Assembly: GCA_963723455.1 (NCBI GenBank)
Contig: CAVRQM010000001.1
Span: forward strand, 1,815,956-1,879,955
Direction of reading: 5' to 3'
Source: CAVRQM01 sp963723455
GTDB lineage: Bacteria > Pseudomonadota > Alphaproteobacteria > Acetobacterales > Acetobacteraceae
Length of the DNA: 64,000 bases
The position numbers and the translations under genes were made by a program. Shown piece after piece: positions 54,213 to 63,306 of the stretch (positions are counted from its first letter, which is position 1; every line of letters starts with the position of its first letter). The notes below the pieces were generated by a model. That model made no database searches. It was not told the origin of the DNA and was given only the letters and a program-made list of their open reading frames with translations.

Positions 54213-56423
54213 ATGTCCGCTCGCCTTGCCTCGGCGCCGATGCCGGCGCGGCTGGCGTGGCTGCGGCCGGCGCTGCCCTCCGCGCGGCCCTCGGCGCTGC
54301 CCTCGGCGCTTGCCGACTGGGCCGCCGCCGAGCGGGGACGGTTCGCGCTGTGGCTGCCGCTGTGCATGGCGGCCGGGGCGGCGCTGTACCTGACGCTGAC
54401 CGTCGAGCCGCCGCTATGGATCGGCGGGGCCGGGTGCATCGCCGCCGGCGTCCTGGCGATCGCGTCGCGCGGCGTGCCGATCGCGCGGGCGGCGTCGGCG
54501 GCGGGGTTGGCGGCCGCGCTGGGGTTTGCCAGCGGCCAGCTCGCCACCGCGCGCGCGCCGCCGCTGCTGGACGTGCCGCCCCGCGCCGTTGTGGTCAGCG
54601 GCGTGGTGCGCGCGGTCGAGGCGCTGCCGGAGGGGCGGCGGGTGACGCTGGAACAGGCGGTGCTGACCACCGCGGAGGGGTCGGTCGCACCCGCCTCGCG
54701 GCTGGTGCGGATCCGCCTGCATCGCGGCGACACGCTGCTGCCGCAGACCGGCGATCTGCTGCATGTGCGCGCGCTGCTCAGCCGGCCGTCGCCGCCGGCC
54801 TATCCGGGCGCCTGGGATCTACAGCGCGATACGTTCTTTTCCGGGATGGGCGCATACGGATTTGCGCTGGCGCCGGCGGCGCTGGACGCGCATGCCGCGC
54901 CGAGCGGCCCGGCGCGCTGGCTGCAGGGCCTGCGCGAGACGATCGGCGCCCGCATCGGCGCGGTGCTGGACGGCGCGCCGGCGGCGGTCGCCGCCACGCT
55001 GCTGACCGGCAGCACCGCGTCGGTGCCGGCCGCCGACAAGCAGGCGTTCCGCGATTCCGGCTTGGCGCATCTGCTGGCCATTGCCGGGCTGCATATTGGC
55101 ATCGTCATGGGGCTGGTGTTCGGCGCGGTTCGGCTGGGCCTGGCGGCGTCCGAGCGGGCGGCGCTGCATTGGCCGTGCAAGGCGATCGCCGCGCTCGCCT
55201 CGCTGGCGGCCGGGGCCGCGTACATGGCGCTGACCGGGGCGCATGTGCCGATCATCCGCAGCTTCGCCATGGCCTGCCTGTTCACCGTCGCCGTGCTGGC
55301 CGGCCGACGGGCGTTCTCGCTGCGCGGCTGGGCGCTGGCGATGGCCGCCCTGGTGCTGATCGCGCCCAACGAGGTCCTCGGCGTGTCGTTCCAGATGAGC
55401 TTCTCGGCCGTGCTGGCGCTGATCGCCGGCTATGACGCGCTGCGCCCCTGGCTGCGGCGGCTGCGCGGCGAGGGCGGCCTGGCCGGGCGCGCGCTGGGGT
55501 TCGTCGCCGGGCTGGCGCTGACCAGCGCGCTGGCGGGCACGGCCTCGGCGCCGTTCGGCGCGTACCATTTCGGCCGGGTGCAGCTGTATTTCGTGCTCGC
55601 CAACATGGTCGCTGTGCCGCTGACCGCGCTGTGGATCCTGCCGCTCGGGCTGCTCGCCCTGGCGCTGATGCCGCTGCACGGCGAGGCGCTGGCGCTGGTC
55701 CCGATGGGCTGGGGCGAGGTCGCGGTGCTGTGGATCGCGCGCCATGTGGCCGCCCTGCCGGACGCCACTCTTGCGGTGCCGCACATCCCCGGCTGGGGTC
55801 TGGCGCTGGTGGCGGGTGGCGGCGCGTGGCTGGGGCTGTGGCGGACCCGGTTGCGCCTGGCCGGGGTGGCGGTGCTGGCGGCGGGGCTGGCCTCGCCGCT
55901 GCTGGCGCGGCCGCCGGATGCGCTGGTCTCGCCGGATGCGCGCCTGATCGGCCTGCGCACCCTGTCCGGCGTGTTCGTACAGGCCGGACGCGGGGCCGAC
56001 AGGTTCACCCGCGAAGCTTGGGAGCAGGTCTGGGCCGCCGGCCCGGCGCGGCCGGTCCCCGCGATGGGCAGCGAGGGTGCGCTGGCCTGCGACGATGCCG
56101 CCTGCCGCTGGCGCGCGCCGGGCGGCATGCTGGTGTGGGTGGCGCGCGCCGCGCCCGGGCCGGAGGCGTGCGCCGCGGCGATCGTGCTGGCGGCGATGCC
56201 GGTGCGGCTGCGCTGCCCGCCGGGCGGCGATCGGCCGGTCGCGGTCATCGACCGGTTCAGCGTCTGGCGCGAGGGCGCGTTCGCCGTCTGGCTTAACCCT
56301 GGCGGGGCGCGTGTCGTCTCCGAGCAGACGGTGCGCGGCGACCGGCCCTGGGCGCCGCGACCCGGCCATGCGCGCTCGCTCGCCGGGCTGACCATGGCGC
56401 CTGCCGAGACTTTGCCGCCGTGA
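54213..56423 (+). CDS. comEC: ComEC/Rec2 DNA-uptake channel
   Basis: A 736-residue polytopic membrane protein. An N-terminal DUF4131 OB-like domain (VVVSGVVRAVEALPEGRRVTLEQA, PQTGDLLHVRALLSRP) is followed by the Competence domain with LAIAGLHIGIVMG near residue 295 and SFQMSFSAVLALIAG. A short C-terminal region takes the place of the metallo-beta-lactamase domain, which has no HxHxDH motif here; this truncated form is usual in alphaproteobacteria. Imports single-stranded DNA in transformation. Start ATG 54213. Confidence 0.9.
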   Translation: MSARLASAPMPARLAWLRPALPSARPSALPSALADWAAAERGRFALWLPLCMAAGAALYLTLTVEPPLWIGGAGCIAAGVLAIASRGVPIARAASAAGLAAALGFASGQLATARAPPLLDVPPRAVVVSGVVRAVEALPEGRRVTLEQAVLTTAEGSVAPASRLVRIRLHRGDTLLPQTGDLLHVRALLSRPSPPAYPGAWDLQRDTFFSGMGAYGFALAPAALDAHAAPSGPARWLQGLRETIGARIGAVLDGAPAAVAATLLTGSTASVPAADKQAFRDSGLAHLLAIAGLHIGIVMGLVFGAVRLGLAASERAALHWPCKAIAALASLAAGAAYMALTGAHVPIIRSFAMACLFTVAVLAGRRAFSLRGWALAMAALVLIAPNEVLGVSFQMSFSAVLALIAGYDALRPWLRRLRGEGGLAGRALGFVAGLALTSALAGTASAPFGAYHFGRVQLYFVLANMVAVPLTALWILPLGLLALALMPLHGEALALVPMGWGEVAVLWIARHVAALPDATLAVPHIPGWGLALVAGGGAWLGLWRTRLRLAGVAVLAAGLASPLLARPPDALVSPDARLIGLRTLSGVFVQAGRGADRFTREAWEQVWAAGPARPVPAMGSEGALACDDAACRWRAPGGMLVWVARAAPGPEACAAAIVLAAMPVRLRCPPGGDRPVAVIDRFSVWREGAFAVWLNPGGARVVSEQTVRGDRPWAPRPGHARSLAGLTMAPAETLPP

Positions 56424-56438
56424 CGCAAGGCGGCCCGG

Positions 56439-56810
56439 TCAGCGTCTCTCCAGCAGCCGATGCACCGCGACCAGCGCCTCGGTCATGCCGAACGGCTTGT
56501 GCAGCACGGTCTCGCGCTTGCCGAGCAGACCCAGGCGGCCCAGCACGTCCGGGCGCCCGGTCATATAGACCACGGCGATGTCGGGATGGCGCTCGCGCGC
56601 GTGCCGCGCCAGCGCCGCGCCATCCATGCGGCCGGGCATCTGCATGTCGGTCAGCAGCAGGTCGAAACCATCCGGTCCGTCGAGCAACGCCGCCGCCGCG
56701 TCGCCGGACGGCGCGTCGACGACATCCAGCCCGTCATCGGCGAGGGCCTCGGCCATGATGAGGCGAATCAGGAACTCGTCCTCGACCAGCAGGACACGCG
56801 AGCGCGACAC
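56439..56810 (-). CDS. Single-domain response regulator
   Basis: A 123-residue CheY-like receiver: VLLVEDEFLI (acidic pocket), phospho-acceptor Asp in LLLTDMQMPG, Thr in VVYMTGRPD and Lys in VLHKPFG. No output domain. GTG 56810 is chosen because GAGGGAG lies 5 bases upstream; ATGs at 56846 and 56858 lack a ribosome-binding site. It is convergent with comEC (15 bp apart). Cognate kinase is not in the window; the LRLIMAEALADDG sequence resembles receivers paired with HWE-type kinases. Confidence 0.85.
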   Translation of the reverse strand: MSRSRVLLVEDEFLIRLIMAEALADDGLDVVDAPSGDAAAALLDGPDGFDLLLTDMQMPGRMDGAALARHARERHPDIAVVYMTGRPDVLGRLGLLGKRETVLHKPFGMTEALVAVHRLLERR

Positions 56811-56929
56811 CTCGTCTCCCTCATGTCCGCGGGCAAACTTTCCCATAGCAGGCGGCATCGCCGCCCGGCGTTAACATCGCCGGCTGGCCGTCGTTGCACA
56901 GACCGCGCCGGCCGAAACGACAGGCCTGG

Positions 56930-59228
56930 TCACGTAGCCGCGAGGCCGAGCCGGTGCGCCAGCGCGGTCTCGATCGCCTGCTCCAGCACGCGCCGGCCCA
57001 TCGCCGGGGAATGCTTGTCGCGAACCAGTGCCTGGCCGGCCTGCGACAGCCGCGCCCACAGCGCCGCATCGCCGTGCAGGCGCACGCAGGCAGCGGCAAA
57101 CGCCTCGGCCCCGTCGGCGAGCAGCACGTCGCGGCCATCGACCAGTTCCATCCCCTCGGCGCCGCAGGCGGTGGAGACCACCGGCAGTCCGTACGCCATG
57201 GCGGTGGACACCTTGCCCTTGGTGCCGGCGCCGACCCGCACCGAACAGGCGAACACCCGGGCGCGGTCGAACACCGGGCGCAGATCGTCGATCATGCCGG
57301 TGACCTCGACAGCGGGGCCGGCCAGCGCCAGCACTTCCGGCCCGGCATTGGCCCCGGCGATGACGAAGCGCGCATCGGGCAGGCTGCGCCGGATGATCGG
57401 CAGCACCTCGCGCGCGAAATACGTCACCGCGTCCACGTTCGGGCGATGCCGGTAGCCGCCCAGGAAGCAGAAATCCCGCCGCGCCGCGAACGGCGCGCTG
57501 GTGCCGTGCAGCTCGAACATGAACGGCCACACCACCACCGGCGCAGACGGGGCCAGAGTGGCCAGCAGGTCGCGTTCGTAGGTGGAATGGGTGATCGTGC
57601 AATCGACCTCGCCGATCAGCCGCAGCTCGCGCTTGCGCATCACCGCGGCGGCGGCGTGCGCCGCATCTCCGCCGTCCAGCGCCGCTTCGCGCTCCATGCG
57701 CAGGAAATGCAGGTCCATGTTGTGAAACAGCACCGAAGCCTGCGGCGCGTGGCGGCGCAGGTCGGCCAGCACGCGATCGAGGATGCCGACGCGGTACACC
57801 AGGACGACGTCGAACAGCCGGCCCATGCGCGCGATGTAGGCGGAAAACTCGCTGTCGTACGGCGCATAGGCGCACTCGATGCCGCGGCGCAGCAGCGCCT
57901 CGGTGTGTTCCGGCTCGAACAGGAAATTGTCCTGCGGCACGAAATGCGCCGTGTAGCCGAGCGACTGGAACAGGTGCAGCGTCAGCGTTGTGGTGACCGA
58001 GCCGGCATCCTGCTTCGGCGTCGGCGTGGTGGCGTCGATCACCAGGGCACGAAGCTGCACGCCGCGCGCGCGCTCCAGGTACGGCGCCTCGCCGTTGCGC
58101 CGGTGCGCTGCCAGCGCGCGGTGCCAGCGCAGGAACAGCTTTTTCTGGTTGACCACCTGATGCGCCTTGACGCCCTGCGCCAGGTCGGTGCCGGATGTCC
58201 TGCCCTCGTAGTGGATCACCCGCGATTGCGGCTGCAGCCAGATCTCGCCGCCCTCGGCGCGGATGCGCAGCGCCAGGTCGGCATCCTCGCCATAGGCCGG
58301 CGCGTAGCGCGCGTCGAACCCGCCGCGCGCGCGCCAGACCTCGGCGGGCAGCGCGATCGACGCGCCGGAGACATAGTCCACCTGCCGCGCATGCGAAAAA
58401 TGCGGGCGGTTCGGATCGTCGCCGCGACCGTAGTTCCAGGCCGAGCCGTCGCGCCAGATGATGCCGCCGGCTTCCTGCAGGCTGCCGTCCGGGTACAGCA
58501 GCTTCGAGCCGACCAGGGCGGCGTGCGGGAACAGGGCGAAGCTGTCCGCCAGCGCGTCGAGCCAGCCAGGAACGACGCGCGTGTCGTTGTTCAGCAGCAC
58601 CAGCAGCCGTCCGCGCGCCAGCCCGCCAGCGATGTTGCACGCGGCGATGAAGCCCTGGTTGCGGGTCAGCCGATGCGTGCGCAGCATCGCGAACGACTGC
58701 CCCAGCGCCGGCAGGATCGCGGCGGTTTCGTCGGTCGAGGCGTCGTCGAGCACGATCACCTCGGCGCTGACGCGCGCCCGGTGGTCCAGCACCGAGTCCA
58801 GGCAGTTCAGCGTCCAGCCGAGTTGGCCATGCACCGGAATGACGATCGACACATCCGGCGCCTCGCCGCCGCTACGCAGCATGCAGGCGCGGGCGCGCAG
58901 ATGCTCGGCGGCAGCGGCCAGGTGCGGCGTGCGCCCGGTCAGCCCGAAGCGGCGCAGGAACGCCTCGCCGGCGCGCGCCGCCAGCAGCGCCGGATCGTCC
59001 ACGCGATGCTGGTAGAAGCTCAGCGTCGCCGGATCGAGCGTGGGATCGTCGGCCAGCGGCCAGGCGTGCATCCGCGCCGGCGGCTCGAACGAGGCGGCGG
59101 CGGTGGCGTGGTGGCCGGGACGCCCCTCCAGCCGCGCGCGCAAATCCGCCGCTGTCGTCCTGCGCCAGCATCAGCCGCTCGTCGGCCTCGGCCAGTCGCT
59201 CCACCAGCGCCACGGCGCGGCGGCGCAT
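56930..59228 (-). CDS. Two-domain glycosyltransferase, GT2 plus GT4 (one frameshift)
   Basis: A large polysaccharide glycosyltransferase of about 765 residues. GT2 domain: VSIVIPVHGQLGWTLNCLDSVL, VLDDASTDETAA, LLNNDTRVVPGWLDAL (the metal-binding Asp) and YGEDADLALRI; GT4 domain: FLGGYRHRPNVDAV, ARVFACSVRVGAGTKGK, PVVSTACGAEGM. The first 30 residues (DMRRRAVALVERLAEADERLMLAQ) lie in another frame; one extra base near 59150 joins them. ATG 59228 starts 15 bp behind the SDR gene. Probably builds the repeat unit of the polysaccharide encoded in this cluster. Confidence 0.85.
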
Positions 59229-59242
59229 GTCGTCGGGGTCGC

Positions 59243-60211
59243 TCAGGCCGACCGCCGCTCGTAGTCCAGCACGTCGCGCAGCGTGGTTTCCAGGGCGATG
59301 CGCTGGGTCCAGCCGGTCGCCGCGCGCAGCTTGTCGGTGCGCCCGCAGATCGCCGCCTCGTCGGACGGGCGCAGCAGCGCCGGATCGGTCTGCGCCGCCA
59401 GCTCCAGTCCGGAGATCGCGGCGAACAGCGGCACCAGATCGCCGATGCGGGTCAGCTGCTCGGCGCAGATGTTGTACGCCTCGCCCGGGGCGCCGTGCGC
59501 CGCCAGCCGGATCAGCGCATCGCACAGGTCGCGCACGTCGATGATGGCGCGGCGCGACGCCTGGTTGCCGATGCGCAAACGCCCGCTTGCCTGCCTAGCG
59601 CGCAGCATGCCGGCGACCCGGCTTGCGAGGTCGCTCACCACGTCGTTGCGTTTGCGCGGGCCGGTGCAGTTGAAGATGCGGGCACGGATGCAGCGGATAC
59701 CGTCGTTGCGGAAATACTGGAACGCCAGCAGATCCTGCGCCACCTTGCTGACGCCGTACGGGTGCAGCGGCAGCAGCGGCGCGTCCTCGTCCACCGGCAG
59801 GCGTTCCGGCGTCAGGCTCGCGCCGTATTCCGCCGACGAACAGGCGACCACCACCACCGGATCGTAGCCGGCATCCGTAGCGCGCACCGAGCGGATCGCC
59901 TCGAACAGGTTGACCGTGCCCAGCACGTTGACCTCCAGCGTCTCCCACGGGTTCGCCCAGGAGACCACCGGCAGGCTTTGCGCCGCGAGATGGTAGATCG
60001 CTGCGGGCCGCCGCGCGGCGATCACCCGGCGCACCGGCTCGGCGTAGCGCATGTCCAGCTCGAACATCTCGAATCGTCCGGCGATATCGTCGAGGCGGAT
60101 GGTCGGGCGGCTATAGGCGCCCAGCAGCTCGCCGGCGCCGTCGTCGCGCAGCCGCTCCAGCAAATGCGAGCCGACCAGTCCCGCCGCGCCGGTGATCATC
60201 ACGCCCGCCAT
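59243..60211 (-). CDS. NAD-dependent epimerase/dehydratase, Rmd-like
   Basis: An extended SDR of 322 residues. Cofactor motif MITGAAGLVGSHLLERL, catalytic SSAEYG and YGVSKVAQD (Tyr-x3-Lys), and nucleotide-binding C-terminal region NCTGPRKRNDVVSDLASRVAG. Closest in pattern to GDP-4-keto-6-deoxymannose reductase (GDP-rhamnose formation). Given the heptose kinase nearby, the substrate could be a GDP-6-deoxy-4-keto-heptose; this is inference. The gene precedes the glycosyltransferase in the same direction. Confidence 0.8.
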   Translation of the reverse strand: MAGVMITGAAGLVGSHLLERLRDDGAGELLGAYSRPTIRLDDIAGRFEMFELDMRYAEPVRRVIAARRPAAIYHLAAQSLPVVSWANPWETLEVNVLGTVNLFEAIRSVRATDAGYDPVVVVACSSAEYGASLTPERLPVDEDAPLLPLHPYGVSKVAQDLLAFQYFRNDGIRCIRARIFNCTGPRKRNDVVSDLASRVAGMLRARQASGRLRIGNQASRRAIIDVRDLCDALIRLAAHGAPGEAYNICAEQLTRIGDLVPLFAAISGLELAAQTDPALLRPSDEAAICGRTDKLRAATGWTQRIALETTLRDVLDYERRSA

Positions 60212-60280
60212 GCCGCCCGCCTTGCCCGCCGCCGCGTCCCCTCATAGCGCCGGCGCGACCGGCGCGGCTACACTCGGGCA

Positions 60281-61354
60281 ATGCGGCACGGACCTGTGGT
60301 GGGCGATCTGCAGCTACATCCCGACGGGATGGCGGATGGCTGGTGCTGGGCGCCGCGCCGGCCGCGGGCGCGGCTGGCGTTCGACATCCTGGTGGACGAC
60401 CGCGTGGTGGCCGGCGGCGAGGCGGCATTGCCGCGCCCCGACCTGGCGGCGCATGGGATGCGTGACACGCGGCACGGCTTCCGCCTGGCGCTGCCACCGG
60501 ACGCGATCGACCGCAACGCCGCCTGCCTGATCTCGGCGCGGGCGCGCGGCAGCATGGTGGTGTTCGGCCGCCGGATGATCGAACCCGCCCGCCCGCCCGC
60601 GCCGGAGCCGCGCGAGGCGGCGCTGCAGGCTGAACTCGGGGCGCTGTCGCAGCGTCTGGCCCGGCTGGCGGTGCGGCCCCGTGCGACGCCGCGCGACGCC
60701 AGGCTGCGCGAGGCGGCCGGTGTCCTTGCAGCAGCACTGCCGGCGCACGCGCCGGGGCAGGGCGGCGCTGCGGGCGGCGCGATCGAGGCGGCGCGGCGGG
60801 TGCTGGCGGCGGCAATCCCGCCTTTCGTCCTGCCGCGCCCGACCGATCCGGCCGCGAGTCTGCTGCTACGGGCGAGCGGCGACGTGGCCGCGACCGCCGC
60901 CCGGCTGCGCGACCTGGCGCCCGCCGCGCACGCCATCGGGGCGGAGGTGCTGTTGCTGGATGGCGGCGTGGACGCCCGTCATGCGCTGCTGCCCAGCCTG
61001 ATCCCGGGGCTGATTCTGGCGCGTCCGCCGTCCGGCGCGTGGGACGCCGCGCCGGCGACCATGGCGCGGGGCGAGTGGCTGTTGCTGCTGGATGACGGGC
61101 CGGTGTCGGCCACGGGGCTGATCGCGGTGCTCGCTTCGGTGCGCGGGCAGGCGATCGAGATGGCGGTGGCGCCCGGCGTGCGCGGGACGGCGGGGCTTCC
61201 GCTATTGGCAACCGGCATGCGCAGCGGCCTGCGTCTGGCGATCCGGCGCAGTTCGGTGATCGCCGGTGACGACCTCGTGACGGCGCTGGCGCGGCTGCGC
61301 GGCCGCGCAGCGTCTTGCGCGATGCTGGCGGAACCCTGGCCGACGGTCGCCTAG
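60281..61354 (+). CDS. Hypothetical protein of the polysaccharide cluster
   Basis: A 357-residue protein. Residues 10-100 (GMADGWCWAPRRPRARLAFDILVDDRVVAGGEAALPRPDLAAHGMRDTRHGFRLALP) match the short beta-rich repeat often attached to glycosyltransferases of Acetobacteraceae and Methylobacteria. Middle and C-terminal parts (LLLRASGDVAATAARLRDLAPAAHAIGAEVLLLDGG, WLLLLDDGPVSATGLIAVLASVRG) resemble a GT2-like Rossmann fold without the DxD motif. No signal peptide. Divergent from the SDR gene, upstream of the methyltransferase; a degenerate glycosyltransferase is one reading. Confidence 0.55.
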   Translation: MRHGPVVGDLQLHPDGMADGWCWAPRRPRARLAFDILVDDRVVAGGEAALPRPDLAAHGMRDTRHGFRLALPPDAIDRNAACLISARARGSMVVFGRRMIEPARPPAPEPREAALQAELGALSQRLARLAVRPRATPRDARLREAAGVLAAALPAHAPGQGGAAGGAIEAARRVLAAAIPPFVLPRPTDPAASLLLRASGDVAATAARLRDLAPAAHAIGAEVLLLDGGVDARHALLPSLIPGLILARPPSGAWDAAPATMARGEWLLLLDDGPVSATGLIAVLASVRGQAIEMAVAPGVRGTAGLPLLATGMRSGLRLAIRRSSVIAGDDLVTALARLRGRAASCAMLAEPWPTVA

Positions 61355-61390
61355 CGGGGTCAGCGGCCGACCCGCTACGATGCAACGGTT

Positions 61391-62194
61391 ATGCGCGACA
61401 CCCTCATCTTCGACGCCGGCCTGCACGTCCGTCTGCCGGCCGAAAGCTTCGTCTCGCGGGCGGAGTTCGAGGCGCACCGGGCCGCCGCCGAGGCCCGGCT
61501 TGCGCGACAGGCGCGGATCGAGGCGGCGCTGGCCAGCGCCGATCCCGAGCTGCATCAGTCCGCCACCTGCGCGCCCTGCCTGCGCCCGGCAATGCTGACC
61601 TCGCGCATGACGGGCGGGCGACTGGTCGAGGGTTCTCTGCGCATCCCCGACTGGCCGGCCGAACAGACCTGCGACTGCGAGGATCGGCTGGACGGCCGGG
61701 ACCGGGCGCTGCTGCAGGCAGCCGCGGCCTCGGGCGGCCTGCGGCAATGGTCCAGGCTGCTGCTGCTCGGCCCCGGCGGCGCGGTCCATCGCCGTCTGGC
61801 GGCGCAGGCGGGCGAGACGCTGCGGATCGCCGATCCCGGCCCCGGTGGTGCGCTGGCGGCGGCGGACGGCGCGGCCGACCTGATCGTGGCCGCGGACTGC
61901 CTGCATTGCGCGCCCGCGCTGCGCCCGCTGCTGGACGAGCTGCGCCGGATCGCCGCCCCCGGCGGCTGCCTGCTGGCGCGGCTGCCGTTCCGCGAACTCG
62001 CCGCCGGCACCACCAGCCGCCGCCCGCCCGGCGCCGGGCCGGGCTTTGCCGCGAACGAGCTGCACGCGATCGGCTGGGACATCCTGGCGATGCTGCACGA
62101 CGCCGGCTGGGCGCAGGCGGAGATGCTGCTGATCTGGAGCCGCGAGCTGGGCTATCTCGGCCCGCGCAATTTCCTGCTGCGGGCGGCCGCATGA
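61391..62194 (+). CDS. Class I SAM-dependent methyltransferase-like protein
   Basis: A 267-residue protein. An N-terminal zinc-like Cys pair (CAPCLRP, CDCEDRL) precedes a Rossmann-like domain: RLLLLGPGGAVHRRLA, LIVAADCLHCAPALRPLLDELRRIAAPGGCLLARLPF, resembling the GAAP-type methyltransferases found next to O-antigen genes. The GxGxG motif is only partial. Probably methylates a sugar, but the substrate is unproved. Its stop overlaps the kinase gene (ATGA). Confidence 0.65.
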   Translation: MRDTLIFDAGLHVRLPAESFVSRAEFEAHRAAAEARLARQARIEAALASADPELHQSATCAPCLRPAMLTSRMTGGRLVEGSLRIPDWPAEQTCDCEDRLDGRDRALLQAAAASGGLRQWSRLLLLGPGGAVHRRLAAQAGETLRIADPGPGGALAAADGAADLIVAADCLHCAPALRPLLDELRRIAAPGGCLLARLPFRELAAGTTSRRPPGAGPGFAANELHAIGWDILAMLHDAGWAQAEMLLIWSRELGYLGPRNFLLRAAA

Positions 62195-63247
62195 CCGGAC
62201 GACCGGGCCGCCGGGTGGTGCGCGCGCGCGCGCCGCTGCGGCTGGGGCTGGCCGGCGGCGGCACCGATCTCAGCCCGTATTGCGACGAGTTCGGCGGCGC
62301 CGTGCTGAACGCCACCATCGACCGCTACGCCTACGCCTTCATCGAGGCGTCGCCGGACGCGAGGCTGCACTTCATCGCCCGCGACCTGGCGATCGAGGAG
62401 AGCGCGTCGCCCGATCAGGATGGCCTGCGCGCCGCCCGGCTGGCGATGCACGCCGGCGTCTATCGGCGGATGCTGGGCCAGTTCGGCGATCGCGCGCTGC
62501 CGGCCTTGCAGGTCACCACCTATGTCGATGCGCCGGCCGGCTCGGGGCTGGGGTCGTCCTCGGCGCTGGTGGTCGCCCTGGTCGAGGCGTTCCGCACCTG
62601 GCTGGCGCTGCCGCTGGGGCTGTACGACGTGGCGCACCTGGCGTTCGAGATCGAGCGCATCGATCTGGCTCTGGCCGGCGGCAAGCAGGACCAGTACGCG
62701 TCGGCCTTCGGCGGCGCCAACTTCATCGAGTTCCTCGCCGGCGACCGGGTGATCGTGAACCCGCTGCGGGTGGCGCGCGGCGTCATCAACGAGCTGGAGA
62801 CCTCGCTGGTCATCTGCTTTTCCGGCGTCTCGCGCCATAGCGGGCACATCATCAGGGAGCAGCAGCGGCGGATGGCGGCGCACGGCGCGGACGCGATCGC
62901 CGGCCTGCACCAGCTGAAATCCGACGCGCTGGAGATGAAGCAGGCGCTGCTGCGCGGCGAAATCCGCGCACATGGCGGAGATCCTGAACCGCTCCTGGGC
63001 GGCCAAGAAGCGCACCTCGGACCATGTGACCAGCGGCCATATCGACGCGCTGCACGCGACCGCCCTGGCGCATGGGGCGATCGCGGGCAAGGTGTCCGGG
63101 GCCGGCGGTGGCGGGTTCGTGATGTTCATTGTGCCGCCGCAGCGCCGGGTCGGGCTGATCCAGGCCCTGAACGGCGCCGGCGCGCAGGCCAGCTTCGTGC
63201 ATCTGACGCAGGAGGGCGCGGAAAGCTGGGAGACGACCGAGCCGTAG
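62191..63247 (+). CDS. hddA: GHMP kinase, D-glycero-alpha-D-manno-heptose 7-phosphate kinase-like (one frameshift)
   Basis: A GHMP sugar kinase of about 351 residues once an extra base near 62971 is removed. Motif 1 RLGLAGGGTDLSPYCDEFGG, motif 2 APAGSGLGSSSALVVALVEAF (ATP loop), motif 3 VSGAGGGGFVMFIVP; AGGKQDQYASAFGGANFIEF is typical of HddA, the 1-kinase that leads to GDP-heptose. The ATG overlaps the methyltransferase stop. Together with hldE this genome would make both ADP- and GDP-activated heptose. Galactokinase-like alternatives are less likely because the galactose-specific N-terminus is missing. Confidence 0.8.
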
Positions 63248-63306
63248 CGTCGCGCGCCGCCCGACCAATATGCTATGGCGAGCCAGCCTGAGACCCGGAA
63301 CCGCAA

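Noticed and set aside
54213..56423. Truncated comEC
   Set aside because: The missing metallo-beta-lactamase domain is normal for many alphaproteobacterial ComEC proteins.
56894..60247. Very long forward open frame (over 1,100 codons) opposite the glycosyltransferase and SDR genes
   Set aside because: His/Arg/Gln-rich shadow translation caused by high GC; the other strand has two genes with full motif sets.
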